A DNA stretch of 64,000 nt from Cymbidium sinense (taxonomy: Eukaryota > Streptophyta > Magnoliopsida > Asparagales > Orchidaceae). Of this stretch, positions 11,186-23,137 are shown piece after piece (the first letter of the stretch is position 1; every line of letters starts with the position of its first letter). The DNA lies in contig CM038216.1 of the NCBI GenBank assembly GCA_021442155.1, positions 91,375,666 to 91,439,665 of the forward strand, read 5' to 3'. Position numbers and translations under genes: made by a program. The notes beneath the pieces are model-generated. The model was given only the letters and a program-made list of their open reading frames with translations. It did not search any database and was not told where the DNA came from.

Positions 11186-12249
11186 AATTATGTAAACTAG
11201 TAGATTTAGGCTAATTTAGTTTATTTTATATTTTTATTTAGGTTTATTTTTATTTAGTTTATTTATTTATTTTATGTCTTTTTAGTTTAGGTTTAGGTTT
11301 TAAGTTTTTATTTTAGGTTTTATTTTTTATTTTAGGATTAGGATAATTTTTAGTTTATTTTATTTTATTAATTTAGGGTCTAGGTTTATTTATTTTAGTT
11401 TAGGTTTAGGTTTATTTTATTTTTTATTTTATTTTTATTTTATGTTTAGGTTTTTTTTTAGTCTAGGGTTTTGGTTTTATTTTTCATTATATTTTTAGGT
11501 TTATTTTTTAGGTTTAGATTTTTATGTACTTTGTATTTTATTTTATTTCGATAATTATTCTTATTTTACTTTTACTTTTAATTTTTATTTTATTTAGAGT
11601 TTTTATTATTTGGTTTATTTTATTTTTTTTGTTTAGCTTAGGTTTTTATTTTTTTATTTTTATTTATTTTTATTTTTTATTTTATTTTTAGGTTTAGGTT
11701 TAGGTTTTAGTTTAGTTTTTTATATATTTATTTTATTTTATTTTATTTATGTTTAGGTTTTTTTATTTATTTTATTATTAGGTTTTTTAGGTTTTTAGGG
11801 TTTATGGTTTAAGTTTTAGGGTTTAGGGTTTAAGGTTTTAGGGGTTGGAGTTTTAGGGTTTAGGGTTTAGGGTTTAGTGTTTAGGGTTTAGGGTTATGGT
11901 TTAGAGTTTATGGTTTAGGGTTTAATGTTTAGGCTTTAGGGTTTAGAGTTTTGAGGGTTTAGGGTTTAGGTTTAGATTTGATAGGTTCAGGGTTTAGTGT
12001 TTAGGGTTTAGGGTTTTATTTTAGGTTATAGTTTTATTTTAGGCATTAGTTTAGGTTTTAGTTTTAGTTTAGTTTAGGGTTTAAGGTTTAGGGTTTAGGG
12101 TTAGGGTTAGAGTATAGGGTTTACAGTTTAGGGTTTTTTAGGATTTAGGGTTTAGGGTTATAGGTTTAGGGATAGCTTTAGGGTTTAGGGTTTAGGGTTT
12201 AGGGTTTATGGTTTATGATTTAGGGTTTTGGGTTTTGGGTTTAAAAAAA
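11186..12249. repeat. macrosatellite unit U8, short form
   Basis: Landmark AAATTATGTAAACTAGTAG after an A-run. T-rich part to about 11,780, then decayed TTTAGGG to the end. 1.06 kb, no cassette. Confidence 0.75.
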
Positions 12250-13187
12250 AAATTAAATAAACTGGTAAGTTTAGGTTTATTTAGTTTATTTTTTTATTTT
12301 ATTTTTCAGTTTTACTTAGTTTTGTTTATTTATTTTAGGTTTTTTAGTTTTGTTTATTTTTTAGTTTAGTTTTTATTTAAGGTTTAGGTTTATTTTTATT
12401 TTAAGTTTAGGTTTTTTTTTATTTTTTTAGGTTTAGGTTTGAGGTTTTTATTTTAGGTTTGTTTATAGGTTTTATTTTTTTAGTTTAAGTTTAGGTTTAT
12501 TTTTAGTTTATTTTATTTTATTTAGTTTAGGGTTTAGGTTTAGTTTATTTAAGTTTTAGGTTTATTTTTTATTTATTTTTATTTAATTTTAGGTTTATTT
12601 TACTTTATTTATTTTATGTTTAGGTTTTCTTTTTTAGTTTAGGGTTTAGGTTTTAATTTTTATTTATTTTTAGGTTTATTTTTTATTTAGGTTTTTATTT
12701 AGTTTTTATTTTATCTCATTTTAGGCTTATTTTATTTTTATTTTACATTTAGTTTTTATTTTATTTATAAGTTTATTTTTTGTTTTAATTTAGTTTAGGT
12801 TTTTATTATTTTTATTTTACTTTAGCTTTTATTTTTATTTTATTTTATTTTTACTTTTATGTATAGGTTTTAGTTTAGGGTTTTATTTTATTTTATTATT
12901 AATTTATTTAGGTTTAGGTTTTTATTTATTTTATTTTTAGATTTTATTTGGTATAGGTTGAGGATTTTAGGTTTTTAGAGTTTAGGGTTTAAGGTTTAGG
13001 GTTTAGAGTTTAGGGTTTTATGTTTTAGTGATTAGGGTTTACGGTTTAGGGTATAGCTTTTAGGGTTTTGGGTTTCAGAGTTTAGAGTTTAGGGTTTAGG
13101 GTTTTAAGGTTTAGGGTTTAGTGTTTAGGGTCCAGGGTTTAGGGTTAGTTTTAGGGTTTAGGGTTTAGGGTCAGGGTTTTTTTATTT
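12250..13187. repeat. macrosatellite unit U9, short form
   Basis: Landmark AAATTAAATAAACTGGTAAG. T-rich words in the same order as U5 and U8; telomere-like end 12,960-13,180. 0.94 kb. Confidence 0.75.
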
Positions 13188-14462
13188 AAATTAAGTAAAC
13201 TCATAATTTTAGGTTCATTTAGTTTATTTAGTTTTTTATTTTTTATTTCTATTTTAGTTTATTTTTATTTTTATTTAGTTTAGTTTATTTATTTTAGTTT
13301 AGGTTTTTTATTTTAGTTTATTTTTTAATTTTAGGTTTAGGTTTAGGTTTATTTTTAGTTTAGTTTTATTTTGATTTTATTTTTTAGGTTTAGGCTTTAT
13401 TATTTATTTTTAGGTTTAGGTTTAGGTTTTTATTTTATTTTTTATGTTTAGGTTTTAGGTTTTTAATTTAGGTTTTTTTAGGTTTTATTTTTTTAGTTTA
13501 GGTTTAGGTTTTATTTTTAATTTTTTAATTTTATTTAGGGTTTAGGTTTAGGTTTATGGTTAAGCATAGTTTATTTTAGATTTCGGTTTAGGTTTTATTT
13601 ATTTTAGTTTAGGGTTTTTTTTTATTTTATTTTTATTTTAGTTCAGGGTTTATGTTTTATTTTTTATTTATTTTTAGGTTTACTTTTTAAGTTTAAGTTT
13701 TATTTACTTTTTATTTTATTTTTTATGTTTATTTTATTTTTATTTTAGGTTTAGTTTTTATTTTATTTAGGTTATTATTATTTTAGTTTAATTTTTGTTT
13801 TTATATATTTTATTTTAGTTCCACTTAAATTTAAGGGAAAATTTTATAAGATGGTGGTAAGACCTGCAATGACTTTTGGTGGAGAATGTTGGCCAATAAA
13901 AGAGAAGCGTAAGACTAAGTTAAGTGTTATAGAGATGAGGATGCTCAGGTTGATGAGTGGCTTTACTCTTAGAGATAGAATGCAAAAAATATGTTTGGAA
14001 AAAGTTTAGCTCAGTGGTAGATAAGATTAGGAGAGTTTAGATGGTTTGGATATAAAGGGTTTGAGATTAGGGTAGATGCATTAGATTTACCTTATGTTAA
14101 GAAAGGTAGAGGACCTAAAATACTTGGTTAAGATGTATAAAAATGATCTTAGTATAATTTGAATTAAATGAGAATTCCACACACAATAGACACAATGGAG
14201 ACTTAAGGATTCATGTAGCCAACCCCACCTAGTGGGATTAAGGCTTGTTGTCGTTGTTATTGTAGGTTTAGGTTTAGGTTTTAATTTAGTTTTCTATTAT
14301 ATTTTATTTTACTTTATTTTTATTTAAGTTTTTTTATTTATTTTATTTTTAGGTTTTATTTAGTTTATGTCTAGCTTTTTTGTATTTTAGGGTTTAGGGT
14401 TTAAGGTTATTTGAGCGTTTATAGCAAAGGCTTTAGTGTTTGGGGTTTAGGGTTTAGGGGAA
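13188..14462. repeat. macrosatellite unit U10, interrupted by an RTE LINE end
   Basis: Landmark AAATTAAGTAAACTCATAA and the usual T-rich part to about 13,809. The RTE fragment is inserted here, and T-rich then telomere-like words resume at 14,264-14,460. The next landmark is missing because the TTA array begins. Confidence 0.7.
13810..14263 (+). mobile_element. RTE-clade LINE, 3' end only (5'-truncated)
   Basis: On the + strand it encodes the C-terminal part of an RTE reverse transcriptase ORF: LKGKFYKMVVRPAM, GGECWPIK, MRMLRLMSGFT, and RKVEDLK where the family has a K/RGRGRP-like segment. It ends with GATTCATGTAGCC-ACCCCACCTAGTGGGATTAAGGCTT and a short TTG/TTA-rich tail (GTTGTCGTTGTTATTG), which is the typical 3' end of plant RTE LINEs. 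Several stops and a frameshift break the frame. It is the same family as the element at 58,458-61,308, whose 3' end is the same in the opposite orientation. Being ~450 bases long, it is a standard 5'-truncated dead insertion. Confidence 0.88.
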
Positions 14463-14545
14463 TTTTTTTACAGGTTATTATTATTTATTAGTTTATTATT
14501 TTTATTAGTTTTTATTAGTTATTATTAGTTAGTTTATTATTAGTG

Positions 14546-14585
<40 letters not shown>

Positions 14586-15498
14586 GTTTAGTTTATCATT
14601 TATTATTATTACTAATTATTATTGGGTTATTACTTACTTATTTAGTTATTTAGTGGGTTTAGTTTTAGTTATTATTTTATCATTAGATTTATTTAGTTTA
14701 TTATTGTTATTAGTTAGTGAGTTATTTATTAGGTTTTTATTTAGTAGTTTATTATTAGTTTGTTAGTTTATTAGTTTATTAGTTATTAGTTTTAGTTAGT
14801 TAGCTATTTTATTATTAGCTTTATTATTATTAAATATTATTATTACTTAGTTTATTGTTATTATTTATGAGTTTTTATTATTTTTTAGTTTTTATTAGTA
14901 ATTATTAGTTATTATTTATTTATTTTTATTTAGTTGTTAGTTTGGGTTTTATTTCATTTAGTTTTTTATTTAGGGTTTAGGTTTTGCTAATTTGTTTTAG
15001 TTTATTATTATTATTTTAGTTATTTTAGTTTTTTAGTTTATTAGTTTATTATTATTAATTAGTTTATTAATTAATTAGTTTTTATTATTTATTTATTATT
15101 TTATTAGTTTTTTTAGTTAGTAATATTTAGTTAGTTGTTAATTTTAGTTTAGTTTAGTTATTCTTAGGTTTTAATACTTAGGTTAGTTAATATTATTAGT
15201 TAGGTTTGGATTTAGTTTTAGTTTAGGGTTTAGGTTCATATTTAGTTTAGTTAGTTTTTAGTTAGTTTAGTTATTATTAGTTAGTTATTAGTTTATTAGT
15301 TTTTTAATTATTATTAGGTTTAGTTTCATTAGTTTAGGTTAGTTATTTTGTTTTTAGTTATTATGAGTTATTTTATTAGGTTTTAGTTTATTTTATTATT
15401 ATAGTTTTTATTAGTTATTGTTTTAGGTTTTAGTTTAGTTTATTATTTAGTGGGTTTAGGATTAGTTTAGTTTATTAGTTTTAGTTTTAGTTTTTTAG

Positions 15499-15544
<46 letters not shown>

Positions 15545-15918
15545 GTTATTAGGTTTAGTTAGTTATTTTATTTTATTAGTTTTAGTTAATTAATTAGTTT
15601 AGTTTTATTATTATGGTTTGATTTGTTTTAGTTTTAGTTTAGTTTTATTAGTTTATTGTTTAAGTTTATTATTATATTTATTAGTTTTTATTAGTTTATT
15701 AATTATTATTATTATTTTAGTTTATTAGTTTTATTAGTTTTAGTTAATTTTAGTTAATTATTATTAGTTTAGTTATTAGTTTAGTTTTATTAGTTTTAGT
15801 TTATTAGTTAAAGTTTATTATTTAGATTTTATTAATTTTATTATTATTCGTTTAATTATTATTATTAGTTAGTTTATTATTAGTTTTATTTATTAGGGTT
15901 TTTATTAGTTTTTTATAG

Positions 15919-15961
<43 letters not shown>

Positions 15962-16105
15962 GTTTAGTTAATGGGGATTTATGATTTTTAGTTAGTGGGT
16001 CCAGGTTTATTAGGTTTTATTAGTTTAGTTTATTTTAGTTTATAATTATTTAGTTTATTATGGTAATTAGTTTTATTATTATTATTAGTTAGTTTTAGTT
16101 TTAGG

Positions 16106-16139
<34 letters not shown>

Positions 16140-16825
16140 GTATAGTTTAGTTAGTTTATTATTAGTTAATTAGTTAGTTTAGTTAGGTTTTATTATTATT
16201 TATTAGTTATTATTATTATTATTATTATTAGTTTATTTATTATTATTAGTTTTAGTTTTAGTTATAATGGTTTATTATTATTATTATTATTATTAGTTTA
16301 GGTTTAGTTTATTAGTTAGTTTTGTTTATTACTTTTAGTTTATTATTATTAGTTATTATTAGTTTATTGTTAGTTTAGTTAGTTTAGGTTTTGTTAGTTT
16401 ATTAGTTTTTAATTAGTTTTAGTTTATTAGTATTATTATTAGTTTATTAGTTTTGGGTTAGTTATTATTAGTATTATTAGTTATGTGTTTATTAGGTTTA
16501 ATTTATTATTACGCTTAGTTCTTAGTTTAGTTTATGTTTTAGTTTAGTTTAGTTTATTATTAGGGTTTAGGTTTAGTTTATTATTTATTATTTATTACTA
16601 TTATTATTATTATTATTAATTTTATTATTTATTTAGGTTTTATTATTAGTTTAGTTTATTAGTGGTTTATTTATTATTATTAGTTAGTTTATTGTTTATT
16701 AGTTTTATTATTATTAGTTTATTAGTTAGTTAGGTTTTAGTTTTTAATTAGTTTATTAGTTTATTTAGTTATCATGATTATTATTATTATTAGTTTTATG
16801 GGTTTAGTTAATAGTTTAGTTTTAG

Positions 16826-16866
<41 letters not shown>

Positions 16867-17042
16867 GTTTATTAGTTTTATTAGTTTTGAGTTATGGTTT
16901 AGTTCAGTTTTATTAGTTTTAGTCATTAGTTTAGTTTATTGTTAGATATTTACTATCATTAGTTTTAGTTTTATTAGTTATTTATTAGTTAGTTTAGTTA
17001 GTTTATTATTAGTTTAGGTTAGGTTTTATTAGTTTATTTATT

Positions 17043-17048
<6 letters not shown>

Positions 17049-17115
<67 letters not shown>
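17049..17115. repeat. longest perfect TTA microsatellite run
   Basis: About 22 uninterrupted TTA triplets. Other long runs lie near 15,500-15,541, 16,830-16,863 and 18,790-18,843. Such runs are expected to be length-polymorphic. Confidence 0.9.
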
Positions 17116-18788
17116 GTTTTAGTTTATTATTGGTTTTTATTTGCTTTAGTATTATTATTATTATTAGTTTTTATTATTATTATTTATTAGTTAGGCTTTA
17201 TTATTATTATTATTAGTTTATGGGGGGTTTTTTTAGTTTATTATATTATTTATGATTTAGTTAGTTATTATTATTAGCTTTAGTTATTATTTTTTATTAG
17301 TTTTATTAGTTGGTTAGTTATTATTAGTTTTTTATTATTAGTTTTTTAGTTATTATTATTTAGTTATTAGTTACTGGTTTAGGTATTAGTTTATTAGTTT
17401 TAGTTATTAGGTTTATTATTATTATTTGTTTTTAGTTTAGTTAATTTATAGTTTAGTTATTATTGGTTTTATTAGGTTATTATTAGTTATTAGTTTAGTT
17501 TGTTTATTATTATTATTAGTATTATTATTATTAGTCATTATTATTGTTATTATTATTAGTTTTATTAGTTTATTATTAGTTATTAGTTTTATTATTACTT
17601 TAAGATTTATTATTATTATTAGTTTATTATTATGCTTAGTTAGTTTAGTTTTATTAGTTTTAATATTAGTTTTAGGTTATTGTTTGGTTTAGTTTTATTT
17701 ATATTTAATTATTATTAGTTTATTATTTGTTTATTTAGTATTTATTTGTTAGTTTCAGTTTTTTATATTATTTTAGTTTATTAGTTAGTTATTTTTATTA
17801 GTTTTATTAGTTTTAGTTTAGTTTAGGGGTTTAGTGGTTTATTAGTTTACTTTTTAGTTTTTAGTTTTAGTTTAGTTCATTATTATTAGTTATTAGTTTA
17901 TTAGTTTGTTTTTTATTTATTTTATTAGTTTATTATTACAGGTAGGTTTTAGTTAGTTTTATTAGTTTATTAGTTTTGTTTTTTATTAGTTTATTAGTTT
18001 TGGTAGTTTTAGTTAGTTATTAGTTAGTTATTTTTTTATTTAGTTATTAGTTTGTTAGTTTAGTTTTATTATTTATTAGTTTTAGTTATTATTATTATAT
18101 TATTAGTTTTAATAGTTTGGTTTAGTTTAGTTTAGTGTAGGTTATAGTTATTTGTTATTATTTAGTTTTATTTATAGTTTGAATTTTAGTATGGAGGTTT
18201 AGTTAGTTTGATTAGTTATTAGTTTAGTTTATTAGTTAGTTATCAATTTTATATTAGTTTAGGATTTAGGTTTTTATTAGTTTAGTCATTATTAGATTTA
18301 GATTAGTTATTAGTTAGTTAGTTTAGTTTTAGTTTTCAGGTTTAGTTTATTAGTTAGTTTAGTTATTAGTTTAGTTAGTTTTATTTAGGGTTTAAGTTTA
18401 TTAGTTATTATTTGTTAGTTTTATTAGTTTTTATTAGTTTATTAATTATTAGTTTTTTATTACTATTATTATTAGTTATTAGTTATAGTTTTATTATTAT
18501 TATTTTTATTATGTTAATAGTTATTATTAGTTTATTAGTTTAGTTATTAGGTTTTAGTTTATTATTATTTATATCGTTAGTTTAGTTAGTTATTTTTACT
18601 TTATTAGGTTTTTAGCTTTATTTAGTTATTATTAGTTTTAGTTTACTTGTTAGGTTTAATTAATTAGTTTTGGGTATTAGGTTTATTATTAGTTTTATTA
18701 TTAGGGTCTAGGTTTAGTTAGTTATTAATTTTAGTTTATGGTTTAGTTATTAGTTTAGTTTATGGGATTAGTTTTATTATTAGTTTAG

Positions 18789-18789
<1 letters not shown>

Positions 18790-18843
<54 letters not shown>

Positions 18844-19133
18844 GTAGTAGTAGTTTAGGTTAATTATTAAGTTTATTATTAGTTTATGTTTGTTTAGTTT
18901 TAGTTTTAGTTTAGTATTTATTAGTTTATTTTTAGTTTCATTATTAGTTTAGTTATTAGTTTAGCTTTTATTAGTTTAGTTTAATTAGGTTTATTTAGGT
19001 TTTAATGTGATTAGGTTTATTATTATCAAGGTTTATTAGTTAGTTTGTTATTAATAGTTATTATTAGTTTTTTACTTATTATTTTAGTTATTATTATTAT
19101 GTTATTAGTTTATTAGTTTTTATTAGTTTACTA

Positions 19134-19170
<37 letters not shown>

Positions 19171-19480
19171 GTTTAGTTTAGGTTAATTATTAGGTTTATT
19201 ATTAGTTTTTGTTTATTTAGTTTTAGTTTTAGTTTATTATTTATTAGTTTATTTTTAGTTTTATTATTAGTTTAGCTATTAATTTATTATTAGTTTTATT
19301 AGTTTGGTTTTTATTAGTTTAGTTTTATTAGGTTTATTTAGGTTTTAATGTTATTAGGTTTATTATTATTATTTATTAGTTAGTTTAGTTATTATTAGTT
19401 ATTATTAGTTTTTTTACTTATTATTTTAGTTATTATTATTATTATGTTATTAGTTTGTTAGTTTTTATTAGTTTTCTAGA

Positions 19481-19486
<6 letters not shown>
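18790..19486. repeat. tandem duplication, two ~320-345-base copies inside the TTA array
   Basis: Both copies begin with a TTA run followed by TTTAGGTTAATTATTA (18,853 and 19,175). They share GGTTTATTTAGGTTTTAATG, TTTTTTACTTATTATTTTAG, ATTATGTTATTAGTTT and a CTAG near the end (19,131 and about 19,476). The offset grows from 322 to 345 because of small indels. This is a segmental event, not just microsatellite slippage. Confidence 0.8.
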
Positions 19487-19512
<26 letters not shown>

Positions 19513-20385
19513 GTTTTAGTTTTATTATGGGTTTAATTTAGTTTTTATTAGTTATTATTATTAGTTTTATTTAGTTTATTAGTTTTAGTTTAGTTAGTTA
19601 TTTATTTGTTTAGTTAGTTTGTTTAATATATAGGTTTTAGTAGGTTTTTATTATCATTTATTAGTTATTATTATTATTAGCTCTTAGTTTAGTTATTATT
19701 AGGTTGTAGTTAATATATCATTAATTAGTTTATTATTAGTTTATTATTATTTATTAGTTTAGTTATTATTATTTAGTTATTAGTTTATTATTAGCTTAGT
19801 TAGTTTTAGGTTTTTTTAGTTATTAGTTTATTAGTTTAGTCAATTATTAATAATTTAGTTATTTAGTTATTATTAGTTTTATTAGTTAGTTTTTCTATTA
19901 GTTTAGTTTTTTTTAGGTTTTAGTTTATTAGTTTAGTTTTAGTTTTATGGGTTTAGTTTTTTATTTAGTTATTATTAGTTATTATTTATTATAATAATTA
20001 GTTACTTTTAGTTTTATTAGGTTTATTTAATTATTATTAATTTTATTTAGGTTTTAATTATTATTTTATTAGTTGGTTTATTAGGTTTATAGTTTTTATT
20101 ATTAGGTTTTTATTTTAATAATAATTATTATTATTATTTAGTTATTAGTTTATTTATTATTTATTTATTAGTTTATTAGTTAGTTTTAGTTTTAGTTTAT
20201 TATTAGTTAATTATTAGTTAGTTTGATTATTATTAATTATTATAGTTATTCGCTTTTTAGTTTATTATTTTAGTTAGTTAATTTAGAGTTTAGTTTAGTT
20301 AGTTGGTTTAGTTTATGGGTTTAATTATTAGTTTATTATTAGTTAGGTTTAGTTATTATTATTAATTTTAGTTAGATTTTATAGT

Positions 20386-21184
20386 TTTAGGTTTTAGGTT
20401 TTAGGTTGTGGTTTTAGGGTTTAGGGTCTGTGGTTAAGGGTTTAGGGTTTGGGTTTAAGCATTTAGGTTTGTGGGTTTAGTGGTCTAACGCTCAAGTTTT
20501 AGTTTAGGTTTAGGGTGGGTTTTTTTTATTTTATTTATATATAGAGAACAAATTGATTCAACAGCTTCTTTTCGATTTCATCAATCAAGTAACACACCAA
20601 GTTTTCTAAGACACATGCGATGAGATAGATAAAAAATGAGCACGATAGAGCAAATCAAAACCTAGATAACTAGAACTCCATCAGAAAGACATAGTTCCAT
20701 AAGCAAAGATATCGATTAATGCTCTTGTGTTCCGCTCATCAAAACCACCCCGACCTCAATTATAGCGGGATCTGTCACTCAGCCACCACCACGGATGTAA
20801 CCTCCATTGATCCTCCCACCTCCACAACCACCACTGCTTCGACCATCACCTCCATATCCACCAACACCTCTGGATCCCCCACCACAATACGATAATCACT
20901 GCCTCCACCTTTGCCTCCATCGCCAGATCTAAATTGAGTTTGATGATGATGTTCCTACCATCAAGGTTCTACCCATTCTTAGGGTTTAGGTATATTATGT
21001 TTTACGGTTTAGGTTTATTATGTTTATTTTTTAATTTATTTAGTTACTTTAGGTTTAGTTTTAGGGTTTGGGGTTTAGGGTTTAAGATTTAAAGTTTAGA
21101 AATTTGGATTTTAGGGTTTTTATTATTTTATATTTTTATTATATTTTTATTTTTTATTTATTTTATTTTATTTTTTTTTGTTTT

Positions 21185-21215
<31 letters not shown>

Positions 21216-21240
21216 GTTTTTTTTTGTTTTTTATTTTTTA
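20386..21240. repeat. telomere-like and T-rich DNA around GRP cassette 4
   Basis: TTTAGGG-like words at 20,386-20,517, then cassette 4, then TTAATTTATTTAGTTACTTT near 21,031 and a short TTTTATTTT-rich stretch. It corresponds to the second half of a long unit whose landmark was lost to the TTA array. Confidence 0.7.
20518..20980 (-). pseudogene. GRP retrocopy, cassette 4
   Basis: T-run at 20,518-20,527 (followed by extra TTTATTTATATA), then 3'UTR, worn GNWRN end and Gly tail, and the RRM end with the shared TAG after NG (acccattct side at 20,971-20,979). Several small deletions in the first third of the tail destroy the frame. More diverged than cassettes 1, 2 and 5. Confidence 0.8.
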
Positions 21241-21593
21241 GGTTTATGCTATTAGGGTTTAGGGTGGGTTTAGGGTTTTGAGGTTTGAGTTTAGGGTCAG
21301 GTCAGGAGGCCCAGGATTTAGTTTAGGATATAGATTGGAGTTAAGGTCAGAGGGCCCAAAGTTAAGTTTATTTAGGGCCCAGGTTGGCCCAGGGTTTAGG
21401 ATCTTAGTTGGGAGTGTATGCCCAGGGCCTAGTGCCCAGGGTCTTAGGGTAGATAGGCACAGGGCCTGGAGGGTCAGGCCAAGAGTCAGGGTCAGGGCCC
21501 AGGGTGATCAGAGTAGCGTCCGTGATCTTGAGTGTAGGGCCCAGAGTTTAGTATCTGTTAGACAAAGTGAATTAGGTTTAGTTTTTTAAAAAA
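21241..21593. repeat. GC-richer patch in telomere-like DNA (AGGGCCCAGGG words)
   Basis: Words such as GGTCAGG, AGGGCCCA and GCCCAGGG replace TTTAGGG over about 300 bases. The 103-codon + strand frame (21,278-21,589) is Arg/Gly/Ser/Pro low-complexity with no domain. It is explained by the repeat, not by selection. The same word style occurs in 53,730-58,170. Confidence 0.65.
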
Positions 21594-23137
21594 ACAAGCA
21601 AACCCAGGTCGAGTTTACCTAATTTATTTAGTTTATTTATTTTAGTTTTTATTTTTTAATTTAATTAATTTATTTTAAGGTTTAGTTTAGGTTTAGGTTG
21701 GTTTTAAGTTTATATTTTTATTTCATTTTATTTTTATTTTATTTAGGTTTTAGTTTTATTTATTTTATTTTTGGTTATATTTAATTTAGGTTTAGGTTTT
21801 AGTTTAGTGGAGTTTAGGGTTTAGGGTTTAGGATTTGGAGTTTAGGGTTTAGGGTGTAGGGTTTATGGTTTATGGTTTAGGGTTTAGGGTTTAGGATTTA
21901 GGGTTTAGGGTTTAGGGTTTTTAGGGTTTAGGGTTTAAGATTTAGGGTTTAGGGTTTAAGTTTTAGGTTTAGGGTTTAGGTTTTAGTTTAGGGTTTAGGG
22001 TTTAAGGTTTTTTTTCATAGAGAATAAATTCAGATTCAACATTTCTTCTTTTTGATTTCATCAACCAAGTAACATACCATGTTTTCTAAGACATAAGCAA
22101 CGAAATACATAAAAATGAGCACGCATAGAGCAAATCAAAAACTCTAGATAACTAGAACCGTCTCTACTATAAAGATGGTGTTCCATAAGCAGTAGATCGG
22201 ATTGGTCATTCTTTAATTTCTCCAGTTCCCATCAAAACCACCCTGCCCTCTTGAGTAGTTGGATCCAGCATCATATCCCTGATCTATCACACTGACACCA
22301 CCACGGCTGTAACCTCACTCGCTCTTCCCACCTCCATAACCACCACTACTCCGACCACCACTTCCATATGCACCAGCACCTCCAAATCCCCCACCACCAC
22401 TGCGATAACTACTGCCTCAGCTAGTGCCTCCACTACCAGATTTAGACTTTACCTAGTAGGCGAGGATGTTCCTGCCGTCAAGGTTCTACCCATTATTAGG
22501 GTTTAGGTATTTTAATTTTATGGTTTTGTTTAAAATTTTAATTTATTTGGTTATTTTAGGTTTAAGTTTAGGGTTTCAGGTTTTCAGTTTAGGGTTTAGG
22601 GTTTAAAGTAAGGGTTTAGGGTTCAGCATTTAGGGTTTGTGGTTTAGGATTTACGGTTTTATGGTTTATGCTTTTAGAGTTTAGGATTTAGTGTTAGGGT
22701 TTAAGATTTAAGGTTTAACGTTTAGGGCATAGGGTTTAGGGTTTAGGGCATAGGGTTTAGGGTTTAGGGTTTAGGGTTAGTTTAGGTTTTTATTTAGTTT
22801 ATTTTAGTTTAATTTTTAATTTTTATTTTATTTTATTTTCATTTAGGTTTATGTTTAGGTTTTAGTTTTGGTTTTATTTTTTTTGGATTAGCTTATTTAT
22901 TTATTTTATTTTTAGGTTTTATTTAGTTTAGGTTTAGATTTTTATGTTTTTAGGGTTTAGGGTTTAGGGTTTATAGTTTAGGGTTTAAGGATTAGGGTTC
23001 AGGATTTGGGATTTAGGATTTAGGATTTAGGGTTTAGAGTTGTTGGTTTTAGGGTTTAGGGTTTGGGGTTTTGGGTTTTGGGTTTAGGGTGTTGGGTTTT
23101 AGGGTTTAGGGTTAGTTTTAGGCTTAGGTCTTTTTTT
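21594..23137. repeat. macrosatellite unit U11, long form with GRP cassette 5
   Basis: Worn landmark (AAACAAGCAAACCCAGG). The T-rich part is short, followed by a telomere-like block, the cassette and telomere-like and T-rich words. ~1.54 kb. Confidence 0.7.
22008..22497 (-). pseudogene. GRP retrocopy, cassette 5
   Basis: Full-length cassette: T-run 22,008-22,015, 3'UTR, end GFDGNWRN, Gly tail, and RRM end NLDGRN with the shared TAG after NG. Individual substitutions add stops, and there are small indels in the 22,260-22,300 part. Among the array copies it is one of the most complete. Confidence 0.83.

Larger units (their letters stand above)
14463..20385. repeat. degenerate TTA / TTAG / TTTAGTT array (~5.9 kb)
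   Basis: Built of perfect TTA microsatellite runs separated by TTTAGTT, TTAGTTAGTT and TTTATTAGT words, almost without C. No frame of interest, no transposon. It replaces the macrosatellite pattern abruptly at about 14,463 and returns to TTTAGGG-like words at about 20,386. The same word style recurs in the right-hand array (53,286-62,990). Confidence 0.85.

Noticed and set aside
14463..20385. CRISPR-like regularly spaced repeats
   Set aside because: The periodic TTA/TTAG blocks have no constant repeat with unique spacers, and the rest of the window is eukaryotic (plant).
21278..21589. 103-codon + strand frame, Arg/Gly/Pro-rich
   Set aside because: Made of GGGCCCAGG and GGTCAGG repeat words. 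No conserved domain and no promoter.
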